A stretch of 64,000 nucleotides of DNA from Lysobacter antibioticus (GTDB taxonomy: Bacteria > Pseudomonadota > Gammaproteobacteria > Xanthomonadales > Xanthomonadaceae). The position numbers were made by a program, and so were the translations under genes. The notes under the pieces were generated by a model. It saw only the letters and a list, made by a program, of their open reading frames with translations. It had not been told where the DNA came from and searched no databases. Of the stretch, positions 17,991-28,648 are shown one piece after another. Location: contig NZ_CP013141.1 in NCBI RefSeq assembly GCF_001442535.1, forward strand, positions 687,196-751,195. The letters are read 5' to 3'. The number at the start of each line of letters is the position of its first letter. Position 1 is the stretch's first letter.

Positions 17991-18998
17991 ATGCCGGTGC
18001 CGACGCCGCAGGCGACGTGGTCGTGGTCGGGCGCATGGGATGCGCCCGAGGCCGCGTCGCTGCACGCGCTCGACGGCATCACCATGGGCACGCGCTGGTC
18101 GGTCAAGTTGATCGCCCGCGCCAGCGCGCTGCCGATGTTGGAACGCGGCATCCAGGCGCGGCTCGATCAAGTCGTCGCCCAGATGAGCACCTGGGAAGCG
18201 GGCTCCGACCTCAGCCGTTACAACCGTTCCGCCGCCGGCAGCGTGCAGACGCTGCCGGCCGAATTCGCCGAGGTGATGGCGGCGGCGCTCGCGCTCGCCG
18301 CCGACAGCGACGGCGCCTACGACCCGACCGTCGGCCCCTTGGTCGACCTGTGGGGTTTCGGCCCCGCCGGCGCTCGCGCATCCGCGCCCGACGCGCGCAC
18401 GCTCGCCGACGCGCAAACGCGCGTGGGCTGGCGCCGGCTGCGTTTCGACGCGGCCGCGCGCACGCTAGAACAACCCGGCGGCGCCTATGTCGATCTGTCC
18501 TCGATCGCCAAGGGCTACGGTGTCGACCGCGTCGCCGACTACCTGCTCGAACAAGGCATCGCCGATTGCCTGGTCGAAGTCGGCGGCGAGCTGCGCGGGC
18601 ACGGGCGCAAACCCGATGCGACGCCGTGGCGCGTCGCGGTCGAACGACCCGGCGGCAGCGAAGACGAAGCGGCCGCTGTGATCGCACTCGACGGCCTTGC
18701 CATCGCGACCTCCGGCGACTATCGCCGTTTTTTCGACGCCGACGGCCGGCGTTATTCGCACACCCTCGATCCGCGCAGCGGCCAGCCGATCGCGCATCCG
18801 CTGGCTTCGGTCACAGTGCTGCATGCGCAGTGCATGCAGGCCGATGCGCTCGCCACCGCCCTCACCGTGCTCGGCGCGCAGGCTGGCATGGCCTACGCGA
18901 ATCGTCACGGCCTGGCCGCCTTGTTCGTGCTGCGCGAGGGCGAGGGCTTCGTCACTCGCACCACGCCGGCTTTCGTCGCCCGGCAGCGCAGCGCATGA
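17991..18998 (+). CDS. apbE: FAD:protein FMN transferase (ApbE)
   Basis: A 335-residue ApbE. Family marks: ITMGTRWSVKL near the start, TVGPLVDLWGFGP, YVDLSSIAKGYGVDRVADYL, VEVGGELRGHG, and the late IATSGDYRRFF, SHTLDPRSGQPI and ADALATALTVLG. The enzyme transfers FMN from FAD to Thr/Ser of target proteins in a Mg-dependent reaction. The start at 17991 gives no signal peptide or lipobox, odd for a family that usually acts in the periplasm; no better upstream start is evident. The stop overlaps the next ATG (ATGA at 18995). The DUF2271 product is the obvious candidate substrate. Confidence 0.94.
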   Translation: MPVPTPQATWSWSGAWDAPEAASLHALDGITMGTRWSVKLIARASALPMLERGIQARLDQVVAQMSTWEAGSDLSRYNRSAAGSVQTLPAEFAEVMAAALALAADSDGAYDPTVGPLVDLWGFGPAGARASAPDARTLADAQTRVGWRRLRFDAAARTLEQPGGAYVDLSSIAKGYGVDRVADYLLEQGIADCLVEVGGELRGHGRKPDATPWRVAVERPGGSEDEAAAVIALDGLAIATSGDYRRFFDADGRRYSHTLDPRSGQPIAHPLASVTVLHAQCMQADALATALTVLGAQAGMAYANRHGLAALFVLREGEGFVTRTTPAFVARQRSA

Positions 18999-20647
18999 GT
19001 ACCGTGCCGTCCGCACCCCGCCGGCGCTTCGACCTCGGCGTCCTCGGCAATCTGCTGGTCGTGCTGGCGCTGGTCGCGCTCGCGATCGGTTTGTCGCAAT
19101 GGCAGGCCGAGCCGTTGCGTTGGAGCTTCCCTGGCCGTGGCCGGCTGTGGGCCGCGGGCGCGGTCGCCGCACTGTATGCCGGCTTCGTCGCCGCCATCGC
19201 CGTCTCGCGGACGCGAAGCGCGCGCGCGCAGGCCTTGCCGGCGATCTCCGCGCAACAACGCGGCGATTGGCTGGTCGCCTTCGCCAGCCAGACCGGTTTC
19301 GCCGAGCAACTCGCGCGCCGCAGCCACGAGGCTTTGTGCGGTGCCGGCCTGCGCGCCGACCTCGCCGTGCTCGGCACCCTCGACGCGTCGCAGCTGGCGC
19401 TGTATCCGCGCGTGTTGTTCATCGTCAGCACCACCGGCGAAGGCGATGCGCCCGACAGCGCCGCCGGCTTCGTCCGCCGGACGATGGCACAGACCGGCGA
19501 CCTGTCGGCGACGCGCTACGGCGTGCTCGCCCTCGGCGACCGCGAGTACACCGAGTACTGCGCGTTCGGCCATCGTCTCGACCATTGGTTGCGGCATTCC
19601 GGCGCCCAGTCCCTGTTCGATCTGGTCGAGGTCGACAACAGCGAACCGGGCGCCCTGCGCCATTGGCAGCACCATCTGGGCCTCTTGGCCGGACACACCG
19701 AACTGCCCGATTGGAGCACGCCCTCGTACCGCCCTTGGCGCCTGCAGGAACGTCTGCTGTCCAACCCCGGCAGCGTCGGCGGCCCGGTGTTCCGATTGGG
19801 CCTGGTGCCGGCCGACGGCGACGCGCTCGATTGGCGCGCCGGCGATATCGCCGAGATCGGTCCGCGCAACAGCGCCGCCGATGTCGCGCAGTGGCTGGCG
19901 ACGCTGGGCCTGGATGGCGAAACCAGCGTGCGCTACGAAGATGCGCAAGAAACGCTTTCGGCATTGTTGGCACGCACGCGCCTGCCCGACCCCGGCGCGT
20001 GGCGGGGGCACAGCGCGCAGGCCATCGCCGACACGCTCAAACTGTTGTCGCATCGCGAGTACTCGATCGCTTCGGTGCCCGCGGACGGTTCGCTGCAACT
20101 CTTGGTCCGGCAGATGCGTTACGAGGACGGCCGCTACGGCAGTGGCAGCGGCTGGCTGACCGAACATGCCGCGCCGGGTACGTCGATCGACCTGCGCATC
20201 CGCAGCAACCCTTCCTTCCATGCACCGAGCGATGCTCGCCCGGTGGTATTGATCGGCAACGGCACCGGCCTGGCCGGCCTGCGCGCGCTGCTCAAGACCC
20301 GGATCGCCGCGGGACATACCCGCAACTGGCTGTTGTTCGGCGAACGCAACGCCACCTGCGACCTGCACTACCGCGCAGAAATCGAAGCCTGGCAGGCCGC
20401 AGGCGCGATCGAACGCGTCGACTACGCGTTCTCGCGCGACGGCGAGTCGCGCACCTATGTGCAGGACGTGTTGCGCGCGCACCTGGATGCGGTACGCGAA
20501 TGGATCGCGCAAGACGCCGCGGTCTATGTCTGCGGCAGCCTGGAAGGCATGGCGCCGGGCGTGGAAGCGGTGCTGCATGAAGCGGTCGGCGTGGACGCGT
20601 TGGAAGCCATGGCCGCGGACGGCCGTTATCGGCGCGACGTGTATTGA
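18995..20647 (+). CDS. Membrane-anchored diflavin reductase (flavodoxin plus FNR domains)
   Basis: A 550-residue protein. Two N-terminal membrane helices (LGNLLVVLALVALAIGL; LWAAGAVAALYAGFVAAIAV) are followed by a flavodoxin-like FMN domain (about 85-225: FASQTGFAEQLAR, FIVSTTGEGDAPD, YGVLALGDREYTEYC) and a ferredoxin-NADP reductase-type domain (about 245-550: HREYSIASVP, VVLIGNGTGLAGLRALL, YVCGSLEGMAPGVEAVL). The architecture resembles sulfite reductase alpha and P450 reductase, but with a membrane anchor. It would take electrons from cytosolic NAD(P)H and pass them to membrane partners, here likely PepSY and then a flavinylated carrier. Confidence 0.9.
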   Translation: MSTVPSAPRRRFDLGVLGNLLVVLALVALAIGLSQWQAEPLRWSFPGRGRLWAAGAVAALYAGFVAAIAVSRTRSARAQALPAISAQQRGDWLVAFASQTGFAEQLARRSHEALCGAGLRADLAVLGTLDASQLALYPRVLFIVSTTGEGDAPDSAAGFVRRTMAQTGDLSATRYGVLALGDREYTEYCAFGHRLDHWLRHSGAQSLFDLVEVDNSEPGALRHWQHHLGLLAGHTELPDWSTPSYRPWRLQERLLSNPGSVGGPVFRLGLVPADGDALDWRAGDIAEIGPRNSAADVAQWLATLGLDGETSVRYEDAQETLSALLARTRLPDPGAWRGHSAQAIADTLKLLSHREYSIASVPADGSLQLLVRQMRYEDGRYGSGSGWLTEHAAPGTSIDLRIRSNPSFHAPSDARPVVLIGNGTGLAGLRALLKTRIAAGHTRNWLLFGERNATCDLHYRAEIEAWQAAGAIERVDYAFSRDGESRTYVQDVLRAHLDAVREWIAQDAAVYVCGSLEGMAPGVEAVLHEAVGVDALEAMAADGRYRRDVY

Positions 20648-20887
20648 GCGGCTGAGGCCGGCGCGCGCATCGCTGCTGGGTGAGGTTCGGAGCGTGGGGG
20701 ATTTGCTTTGGCTTCGCTTACAGCCAGGCCTCAGCCGAACGAGGGCGCAACGGATGGAGGAAATCGCCGAGATCTCTCGATCCCCGCCTGCGCGGGGATG
20801 ACGGCTCTTGGGGATGACGGCTCTTGGGGATGACGGCTCTTGGGAGTGATGGCTCTCGGTGTGAGGCGCAGACCGCCCTACGCGGAG
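20648..20887. other. Intergenic region with REP-A and a 16-bp tandem repeat
   Basis: Contains GGGGATTTGCTTTG near 20697, a REP-A hairpin TCCCCGCCTGCGCGGGGA at 20780-20797, and four tandem units of GGGGATGACGGCTCTT at 20794-20857, the last degenerate. The repeat extends one arm of the REP-A hairpin. No gene seen. Confidence 0.75.
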
Positions 20888-21511
20888 TCAATCGAGCGGG
20901 GCCACCCGCACCAACAGCACCTCGCCGCCGCCTTCGAGCACGTTGCGCAGGCGTTCGCTGCCGGCCGCGAGGATGGCGGTGTCGCCGGCTTGCAGCGGCG
21001 GCAGGCCGGAGTCGTCGGCGAACCGCGCCTGGCCGGCCAGCAGATGCACGGCCCAGGTCTGGCCCGGCTCGGCGAAGATCACCATCGGCCCGACCAGCGG
21101 GCGGTGCCAGAGCTCGGCACGGACCCGGTCGCGACGCCACATCAGGTTGAAATCGTGGGTCAGGCCGTCGAGCAATTCGCCCTGCACCGCGCGTTCGCCG
21201 GCGAAACGCAGTTTGTCGTGCGGCGGCAGCAGTTCGTGGACCTCGCCGTCGTCGAAACGCAGGCGCAGGCCGTTGCCGCTGAGCAGGACCAGTTCGCGGT
21301 CGATCCCCGGGAACGCCGAGAACGGCGCATCGCGCTCGATCTCGGCGATCGACAGGCGCCAGTCCCAGTCCTCGCCGGGGATCGGGCGATCGAGCCCCGC
21401 CTCGTTCTGACGGCTCATGCGGACGATCTCGCGGGTCCAGCCGAACTGGTTGCGCCAGCGTTCGCGGCGGTATTCGTTGGCGGGGATGGACCAGGTCAGG
21501 CGGTCGGGCAT
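20888..21511 (-). CDS. HutD-like cupin protein
   Basis: A 207-residue protein from the ATG at 21511. The N-terminal RLTWSIPANEYRRERWRNQFGWTREI, the central DWDWRLSIAEIERDAPFSAFPGIDRELVLLSGNGL and the C-terminal cupin-like strands fit the HutD family. HutD occurs in histidine-utilisation operons with an unclear, possibly regulatory, role. No hut genes are in this window, so here it stands alone. It is flanked by repeat-rich spacers on both sides. Confidence 0.85.
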   Translation of the reverse strand: MPDRLTWSIPANEYRRERWRNQFGWTREIVRMSRQNEAGLDRPIPGEDWDWRLSIAEIERDAPFSAFPGIDRELVLLSGNGLRLRFDDGEVHELLPPHDKLRFAGERAVQGELLDGLTHDFNLMWRRDRVRAELWHRPLVGPMVIFAEPGQTWAVHLLAGQARFADDSGLPPLQAGDTAILAAGSERLRNVLEGGGEVLLVRVAPLD

Positions 21512-21961
21512 GGGCGTGGCTGCGGCTGAACGAAGGCGCAGTCTAGTGCTTGGGCCGGGTTGGCCCAAGCGGATTCGAGGCAACAACGACGGCGGACGAA
21601 GGCGCGCCCAGGTCGTAGACGAGGCACGACACGAGGCAGGCGCGGCCGAGCCGCGCGATGGGTCCAGCGTCGGGTCGGGTCGCGGCTCACGCCGCTCCTA
21701 CAAGGAGCGAGCACGGGATTGCAGGGGGATCGGCCGAGGCCGATGGATGGCGGTCGCGGCTTGCGCCGCTCCTACCCCGATGAATCCGAAGCCCTTCCCG
21801 ATTCCCGATTCCCGAGCCCCGAACAAGGGTGTGCCCCGCCGCAGATCCCTCTGGGGCGGGGCAACGTACTTCCGTGTCCAGGGACCTCCCCCCGAATCCT
21901 TTCGAGCGTCCTTGCCCGATTAGCTGCCGACCCCGCGTCCTTACGGCATCGGCAGACTTGT
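21512..21961. other. Repeat-bearing spacer
   Basis: Holds two REP-B copies (21677-21702 and 21751-21775), a short GATTCCC heptamer run (about 21797-21820), and a TGCCCCGCC...GGCGGGGCA hairpin at 21832-21863. The hairpin lies downstream of the ComEA-like gene on its strand but has no T-tract. No gene recognised. Confidence 0.65.
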
Positions 21962-22300
21962 TCAGCGCTTGCTGGCAGCGCGCGGGGCCGCGATGGCTCC
22001 GGCGGTGTTGGTCGGGCGGACCTGAGCGGCGCCGCCGACCACGATGCGTTCCCGATTCTTTTCGACCGTCTTCAGACCGATTCCCTTGACCAGGGCCAGC
22101 TGCTCGACGCTGCGGAAGGCCCCGTTGGCCTTGCGATAAGCGACGATGGCTTCGGCCTTGGAGGCCCCGATGTTGAGCAGTACGCGGTCCAACGTGGCCG
22201 CGTCGGCGCTGTTGATATTGACCTTTTCCGAGGCGAAGGCACTGCCGGCGAGCATCAGCGACAGGACCAGCGACTTTGCGATGAGGGCAAACGATTTCAT
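21962..22300 (-). CDS. ComEA-like helix-hairpin-helix protein
   Basis: A 112-residue exported protein with signal peptide MKSFALIAKSLVLSLMLAGSAFA. Mature residues carry a ComEA-type helix-hairpin-helix repeat (KVNINSADAATLDRVLLNIGASKAEAIVAYRKANGAF, then LALVKGIGLKTVEKNRERIV). ComEA proteins bind double-stranded DNA in the periplasm during natural transformation. The gene is preceded by a good CAGGAG ribosome-binding site. The Ala/Arg/Thr tail after the HhH has no domain I know. Confidence 0.9.
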   Translation of the reverse strand: MKSFALIAKSLVLSLMLAGSAFASEKVNINSADAATLDRVLLNIGASKAEAIVAYRKANGAFRSVEQLALVKGIGLKTVEKNRERIVVGGAAQVRPTNTAGAIAAPRAASKR

Positions 22301-22519
22301 GGTTAAAGCTCCTGAGAGTGGATTCCGTTCCTGGCCGGCGGCCTTACGTCCCTGAGTCCTTGTGTCCGCCGGTGGAGACAGTCTCCATGTCTCGACCGGC
22401 ACAGGTTATCGCCGCAGGCGCCTGTGCGAAGCCGGGGGATGCCGCAGCGCAGGGTAGGAAAAGTCCTACACGGCCCAGGAGGCGTAAAATGCCCCCTTCC
22501 CCGCTCCAGAGGTCCGTCA

Positions 22520-24013
<1,494 letters not shown>

Positions 24014-24038
24014 TCTCGCGGTGATTCGATGGTGTAAC

Positions 24039-24067
24039 GAAACGGGCCTTCGGGCCCGTTTCTTTTT
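24039..24067 (+). terminator. Rho-independent terminator after the M20 gene
   Basis: Stem AACGGGCC, loop TTCG, stem GGCCCGTT, then TCTTTTT. Placed 26 nt after the stop codon. Confidence 0.92.
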
Positions 24068-24123
24068 GCGGATGAATCGCTTCGGTGCGGGTTGCGCAGG
24101 TGTGCCGGCGTTGCCCCTGAGTC

Positions 24124-24875
24124 GGAGCGGCGCGAGCCGCGACCGTGTTGCTGCACGACGTGGCGTCTGTCGGGCTTAGCTGGGTACGGTTAGTGCGGTG
24201 GAAGTTCGTTCGCTTCGGTCGATGGCACCGGAACGGAGTTTTCTGCGAGCCCCCTGTCGCGGCTTGCGCCGCTCCTACCCTTGGCTGCGTCGCCCTGGGG
24301 TAGGAGCGGCGCGAGCCGCGACCGTGTTGCTGCACGACGCGGCGTCTGTCGGGCTTAGCTGGGTACGGCTAGTGCGGTAGAAGTTCGTTCGCTTCGATCG
24401 ATGGCACCGGAACGGAGTTTTCTGCGCGGCCCCGGTCGCGGCTTGCGCCGCTCCTACCCTTGGCTGCGTCGCCGTGGGGTAGGAGCGGCGCGAGCCGCGA
24501 CCGCGTTGCTGCACGACGCGGCGTCTGTCGGGCTTAGCTGGGTACGGCTAGTGCGGTAGAAGTTCGTTCGCTTCGGTCGATGGCACCGGAACGGAGTTTT
24601 CTGCGAGCCCCTGTCGCGGCTTGCGCCGCTCCTACCCTTGGCTGCGTCGCCCTGGGGTAGGAGCGGCGCGAGCCGCGACCGCGTTGCTGCACGACGCGGC
24701 GTCTGTCGGGCTTAGCTGGGTACGGCTAGTGCGGTGGAAGTTCGTTCGCTTCGGTCGATGGCACCGGAACGGAGTTTTCTGCGAGCCCCCTGTCGCGGCT
24801 TGCGCCGCTCCTACCCTTTGCCGGCGTTGCACCCGGGTAGGAGCGGCGCAAGCCGCGACCGCGTATCCGCACGAC
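24124..24875. repeat. Tandem array of about 179-bp units built on paired REP-B palindromes
   Basis: A landmark GGAGCGGCGC recurs at about 24124, 24303, 24482, 24660 and 24840, giving periods of 179, 179, 178 and 180 bp: four full units and a closing partial. Each unit begins with an inverted REP-B (TAGGAGCGGCGCGAGCCGCGACC), runs through a near-constant middle (TGCACGACGCGGCGTCTGTC, GTTCGTTCGCTTCG, GCACCGGAACGGAGTTTTCT), and ends with a direct REP-B. Units differ by few bases, implying recent expansion. Open frames through it are a by-product of the period. Confidence 0.95.
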
Positions 24876-24974
24876 GCGGCGTCATCCGCCCCCATGCCCC
24901 GCCCTCACGCCGCAGCGACATTGGCCGCCACATGCTCCAGCCGCGTCACCCACCATCCCCAGGAGGGCAAGCCC

Positions 24975-25220
24975 ATGCTAGGCGGCATCTTTTACACGAT
25001 CATCATCGGCGCGGTCATCGGCGTCCTCGCGCGCTTCTTCAAGCCCGGCGCCGATCCGATGGGCTGGATACTCACCATCCTGCTCGGCATCGCCGGCGCC
25101 TACATCGGCAGCCTGCTCTATGCCGGCGGCGGGCTGATCGGCCTGATCGTTTCGGTCATCTGCGCCATCGTGCTGTTGTTCCTGTACGAGATGATTCGAA
25201 GCAAGGCCGCCAAACCCTGA
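24975..25220 (+). CDS. GlsB/YeaQ/YmgE-family small membrane protein
   Basis: An 81-residue protein of three hydrophobic segments (FYTIIIGAVIGVLARFF, GWILTILLGIAGAYIGSLLY, GLIGLIVSVICAIVLLFLYEMIR) with the family's G-rich spacing. Members are stress-linked inner-membrane proteins of unknown mechanism. The start has a strong AGGAGGG ribosome-binding site. It sits between the repeat array and a convergent terminator. Confidence 0.9.
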   Translation: MLGGIFYTIIIGAVIGVLARFFKPGADPMGWILTILLGIAGAYIGSLLYAGGGLIGLIVSVICAIVLLFLYEMIRSKAAKP

Positions 25221-25251
25221 AGCATCCGCGGCATCAGGCTTCGCTGACGAC

Positions 25252-25278
25252 GACACCCCGGCTTCGGCCGGGGTGTCG
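25252..25278. terminator. Bidirectional hairpin between convergent genes
   Basis: GACACCCCGGC-TTC-GGCCGGGGTGTC, a strong GC stem between the GlsB-type gene and cysNC. The T-tract is weak, so termination is likely but not certain. Confidence 0.7.
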
Positions 25279-25366
25279 CGTTTGGGGCATGACTAGACCC
25301 CGCAGGACAAGCGACACCACAGCGACGGCTCCGTAGCCGGGCCAGCATGGGCCGCGTCGCGGACGC

Positions 25367-27388
25367 TCAATCGCGCAAGTAATCGATCACCCGCTGCGCC
25401 AAGGCCTGGGCATCGTGTTCCAGGGTGTCCAGCTGCAGCTCCGCCGCCTCCGGCGCTTCGTACGGCGAATCGATGCCGGTGAAGTTCGGGATCTTGCCGG
25501 CGCGGGCCTTCGCGTACAGGCCCTTGACGTCGCGGCGCTCGGCTTCGGCCAGCGGGGTATCGACGAACACCTCGACGAATTCGCCGTCCTCGAACAACTC
25601 GCGCGCAAGCCGGCGTTCGGCGCGGAACGGCGAGATGAAACTCACCAGCACGATCAGGCCGGCGTCGGTCATCAGCTTGGCGACTTCGGCGACGCGGCGG
25701 ATGTTCTCGACCCGGTCCTCGTCGGTGAAGCCGAGATCCTTGTTGAGGCCGTGACGCACGTTGTCGCCGTCGAGCACGAAACTGTGGTGGCCGAGCGCAT
25801 GCAGTTGCTTGTCGACCAGGTTGGCGATGGTCGACTTGCCCGACCCCGACAAACCGGTGAACCACACGCAACGCGGCTTCTGGTGCTTGCTGCGCGCGCG
25901 TGCGGCCTTGTCGACGTCGACCGGCTGCCAATGGATGTTGCCGGCGCGGCGCAGAGCAAAATCCACGGTGCCGGCGGCGACGGTGGCGTGGCTCTGGCGG
26001 TCGATCAGGATGAAGCTGCCGAGTTCGCGGTTGTCGAGATAGGCCTCGAATGCGATCGGCTGGTCGAGGCTGAGATTGCAGTAAGCGACCTCGTTGAGTT
26101 CTAGGTGCTTGGCCGCGAGCTGGGCCTGGCTGTTGACGTCGACCTTGTGCTTGATCTCGGTGATGCTGGCGCTGACCGTGCGTGCGCCGATCTTCAGCCA
26201 GTACGAGCGGCCGGGCAGCAGCGGCTGGGTGTCCATCCACAGCAGGTGCACGGCGAACTGGTCGGCGACCTGGGCCGGCTGCGCGGCATTGGCGATGACA
26301 TCGCCGCGGCTGATGTCGAGTTCGTCGGCGAGGGTCAGGGTGACCGCCTGGCCGGCGCCGGCGACCTCGAGATCGCCGTCGGCGGTGACGATGCGCTGCA
26401 CCTGCGAACGGCGGCCCGACGGCAACGCGACGATCTCGTCGCCCGGCCGCACCGTGCCGGCGGCGATGGTGCCGGCGAAACCGCGGAAGTCCTGGTTCGG
26501 GCGGTTGACCCACTGCACCGGCAGGCGGAAACCGAGTTCGGCCGCGCTGCGTTCGGTGTCGACCGATTCCAGATGTTCGAGCACGCTCGGGCCGTGGTAC
26601 CACGGCGTCTGCGCCGAGCGTTCGGTCAGGTTGTGGCCGTGCAAAGCCGACAAGGGCACGGCGGTGACATGTTCGATGCCGAGCTGAGCGGCGAGTTCGC
26701 GGTATTCGCCGGCGATGCGCTCGAACACGGCCTGGTCGAAATCGACCAGGTCCATCTTGTTGACCGCGAGCAGCACATGGCGGATGCCCAGCAAGGACAC
26801 GATGTAGCTGTGCCGGCGCGTCTGCGTCAGCAGCCCCTTGCGCGCATCGACCAGCACCACCGCCAGCGCGGCGGTCGAGGCGCCGGTCGCCATGTTGCGG
26901 GTGTACTGCTCGTGGCCCGGGCAATCGGCAACGATGAACTTGCGCTTCTCGGTGCCGAAGAAACGGTAGGCGACGTCGATGGTGATGCCTTGCTCGCGCT
27001 CGGCGGCCAGCCCGTCGACCAGCAGGGCGAAATCGATCTCGCCGTTCTGGGTGCCGTGACGGCGGCTGTCGGCGTCGAGCGCGGCCAGTTGGTCGTCGAA
27101 CAGCAGGCGGGTGTCGTGCAGCAGGCGCCCGATCAGGGTGCTCTTGCCGTCGTCGACGCTGCCGCAGGTGATGAAGCGCAGCAGGCTCTTGTGCTCGTGC
27201 TGCTGCAGGTAGCCGGCAATGCTGTCGCCGGCGGGACTCGGAACTCGGGACTCGGGACTCGCAAAAGCCACCACGCTGCCCATTGTCTCGATCGCATCGA
27301 CGTCGCCGCGCTCCGCCTGCTCCAAACCCGCCTGCTCCAAACCCGCCTGCTCCGATCCCGACTCCCGATTCGCGAATCCCGGCTTCAT
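25367..27388 (-). CDS. cysNC: Fused sulfate adenylyltransferase subunit 1 / APS kinase
   Basis: A 673-residue fusion. The CysN GTPase part (about 75-480) has [24 protein letters not shown] and NKMDL; the CysC kinase part (from about 490) has [15 protein letters not shown]. Together with CysD it makes APS from sulfate and ATP, then PAPS. Start: the ATG at 27388 overlaps the cysD stop, giving a 60-residue leader before the first conserved segment; an ATG at 27283 (MGSVVAF) is the alternative. That leader is encoded partly by repeats: three 15-bp units ([15 protein letters not shown]) and GAGTCCC heptamers. Confidence 0.95.
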   Translation of the reverse strand: MKPGFANRESGSEQAGLEQAGLEQAERGDVDAIETMGSVVAFASPESRVPSPAGDSIAGYLQQHEHKSLLRFITCGSVDDGKSTLIGRLLHDTRLLFDDQLAALDADSRRHGTQNGEIDFALLVDGLAAEREQGITIDVAYRFFGTEKRKFIVADCPGHEQYTRNMATGASTAALAVVLVDARKGLLTQTRRHSYIVSLLGIRHVLLAVNKMDLVDFDQAVFERIAGEYRELAAQLGIEHVTAVPLSALHGHNLTERSAQTPWYHGPSVLEHLESVDTERSAAELGFRLPVQWVNRPNQDFRGFAGTIAAGTVRPGDEIVALPSGRRSQVQRIVTADGDLEVAGAGQAVTLTLADELDISRGDVIANAAQPAQVADQFAVHLLWMDTQPLLPGRSYWLKIGARTVSASITEIKHKVDVNSQAQLAAKHLELNEVAYCNLSLDQPIAFEAYLDNRELGSFILIDRQSHATVAAGTVDFALRRAGNIHWQPVDVDKAARARSKHQKPRCVWFTGLSGSGKSTIANLVDKQLHALGHHSFVLDGDNVRHGLNKDLGFTDEDRVENIRRVAEVAKLMTDAGLIVLVSFISPFRAERRLARELFEDGEFVEVFVDTPLAEAERRDVKGLYAKARAGKIPNFTGIDSPYEAPEAAELQLDTLEHDAQALAQRVIDYLRD
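27231..27262. repeat. GAGTCCC-type heptamers inside the cysNC leader
   Basis: Plus-strand GGGACTC/GGAACTC heptamers repeat four times and are read in the cysNC frame as SPESRVPSP. They belong to the heptamer family seen at intergenic sites, here inside a gene. Confidence 0.8.
27315..27359. repeat. Three 15-bp tandem units in the cysNC leader
   Basis: GCCTGCTCCAAACCC, repeated, then GCCTGCTCCGATCCC. In frame they encode pentapeptides of type EQAGL. Unit length is a multiple of three, keeping frame. Confidence 0.9.
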
Positions 27389-28344
27389 CAGAAGTAGCCC
27401 TCTTGTTTCTTGCGTTCCATCGAAGCGGAGGGATCGTGGTCGATCACCCGGCCCTGGCGCTCGGAAGTGGTCGCGACCAGCATCTCGGCGATGATCGCCT
27501 CAAGCGTGTCGGCCTCGGATTCGATCGCGCCGGTCAACGGGTAGCAGCCGAGCGTGCGGAAGCGCACCTTGCGGGTCTGCGGCACTTCGCCGTCGCGCAG
27601 CGGCAGGCGCTCGTCGTCGACCAGGATCAGGCTGCCGTCGCGTTCCACCACCGGGCGTTCGGCGGCGAAATACAGCGACGGCACCGGGATCTTCTCGCGA
27701 TAGATGTACAGCCAGACGTCGAGCTCGGTCCAGTTGGAGATGGGGAACACGCGCACGCTCTCGCCGGCATGGATGCGGGTGTTGAACAGCGACCACAGCT
27801 CCGGGCGCTGGTTCTTCGGGTCCCAACGGTGCTGCGGATTGCGGAACGAGAAGATCCGTTCCTTGGCGCGCGACTTCTCTTCGTCGCGGCGCGCGCCGCC
27901 GATCGCGGCATCGAACTTGTTCCAGTCCAGCGCCTGCTTGAGGCCCTGGGTCTTCATCACGTCGGTGTGGACGCTGGCGCCGTGGCTGACCGGGCCGATG
28001 CCCTGGGCCAGGCCGTCGGGATTGATGTGCACGCGCAGGTCGACGCCGGTCTCGCTGGCGCGACGGTCGCGGAACGCGATCATCTCGCCGAACTTCCAGC
28101 CGGTGTCGACGTGCAGCAAGGGGATCGGCGGACGCGCCGGGTAGAAGGCCTTGAGCAGCAGGTGCAGCAGCACCGAGCTGTCCTTGCCGACCGAGTACAG
28201 CATCACCGGGTTGCGGAACTCCGAGGCCACCTCGCGCAGGATGTGGATGCTTTCGGCCTCGAGCCGGTCCAGATGACTCAACGCCCGCGCGGACAGCGGC
28301 GGCGGAGCGGACAGCGGCGGGCTCAGGTCGGGTGACGCACTCAT
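27388..28344 (-). CDS. cysD: Sulfate adenylyltransferase subunit 2
   Basis: A 318-residue CysD with the PP-loop-type ATP pyrophosphatase motif ([20 protein letters not shown]), VDTGWKF, and the C-terminal [28 protein letters not shown]. It adenylates sulfate, driven by the CysN GTPase. The stop codon overlaps the cysNC ATG by one base (ATGA), indicating coupling. It is transcribed away from cysJ. Confidence 0.97.
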   Translation of the reverse strand: MSASPDLSPPLSAPPPLSARALSHLDRLEAESIHILREVASEFRNPVMLYSVGKDSSVLLHLLLKAFYPARPPIPLLHVDTGWKFGEMIAFRDRRASETGVDLRVHINPDGLAQGIGPVSHGASVHTDVMKTQGLKQALDWNKFDAAIGGARRDEEKSRAKERIFSFRNPQHRWDPKNQRPELWSLFNTRIHAGESVRVFPISNWTELDVWLYIYREKIPVPSLYFAAERPVVERDGSLILVDDERLPLRDGEVPQTRKVRFRTLGCYPLTGAIESEADTLEAIIAEMLVATTSERQGRVIDHDPSASMERKKQEGYF

Positions 28345-28648
28345 TCGGAGGGACTCATCAAGGCGGCGGGCGTTGCGAAAAGGCGGGCTGGACGACCGGA
28401 ACCGGGAGGGCGGCCAGCCAGGCGAAGCGGTCGCGGCGCCCCGCCGACAGCGGGAAACCGCACGGGCGGACCCGGGCTTGCGGACCGTCCAAGCCTGGCC
28501 GGACCGGCGGCTGAGCTTGCGGCCATTAGAATTCCCCCGGTTTCGGGGAGGAAATAAGCGCCGGGCATGAGCGCATTACCGAGCATCCTTTCCGCGGCCC
28601 GGGAGCCGCTCGTAGCCTGCAGTCTCCCGAAGTCAGAAGCCGACCGCC
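28345..28648. promoter_or_regulatory. Divergent cysD/cysJ control region
   Basis: A 304-nt gap between divergent sulfate-assimilation operons; both promoters must lie here or just inside. It is GC-rich, with a CCCCGGTTTCGGGG hairpin at about 28534-28547 followed by AGGAAATAA. I see no clear CysB site, whose consensus is loose. Confidence 0.45.

Noticed and set aside
21832..21863. Rho-independent terminator for the ComEA-like gene
   Set aside because: A strong stem is present but no T-tract follows on the minus strand.
24124..24875. CRISPR array
   Set aside because: Units are about 179 bp, with nearly constant middle segments; spacers do not vary and no cas gene is near.
24621..24900. Repeated MEVRSLRSMAPERSF peptides as a protein family
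   Set aside because: The repeated peptide comes from the tandem DNA units, with no coding signature.
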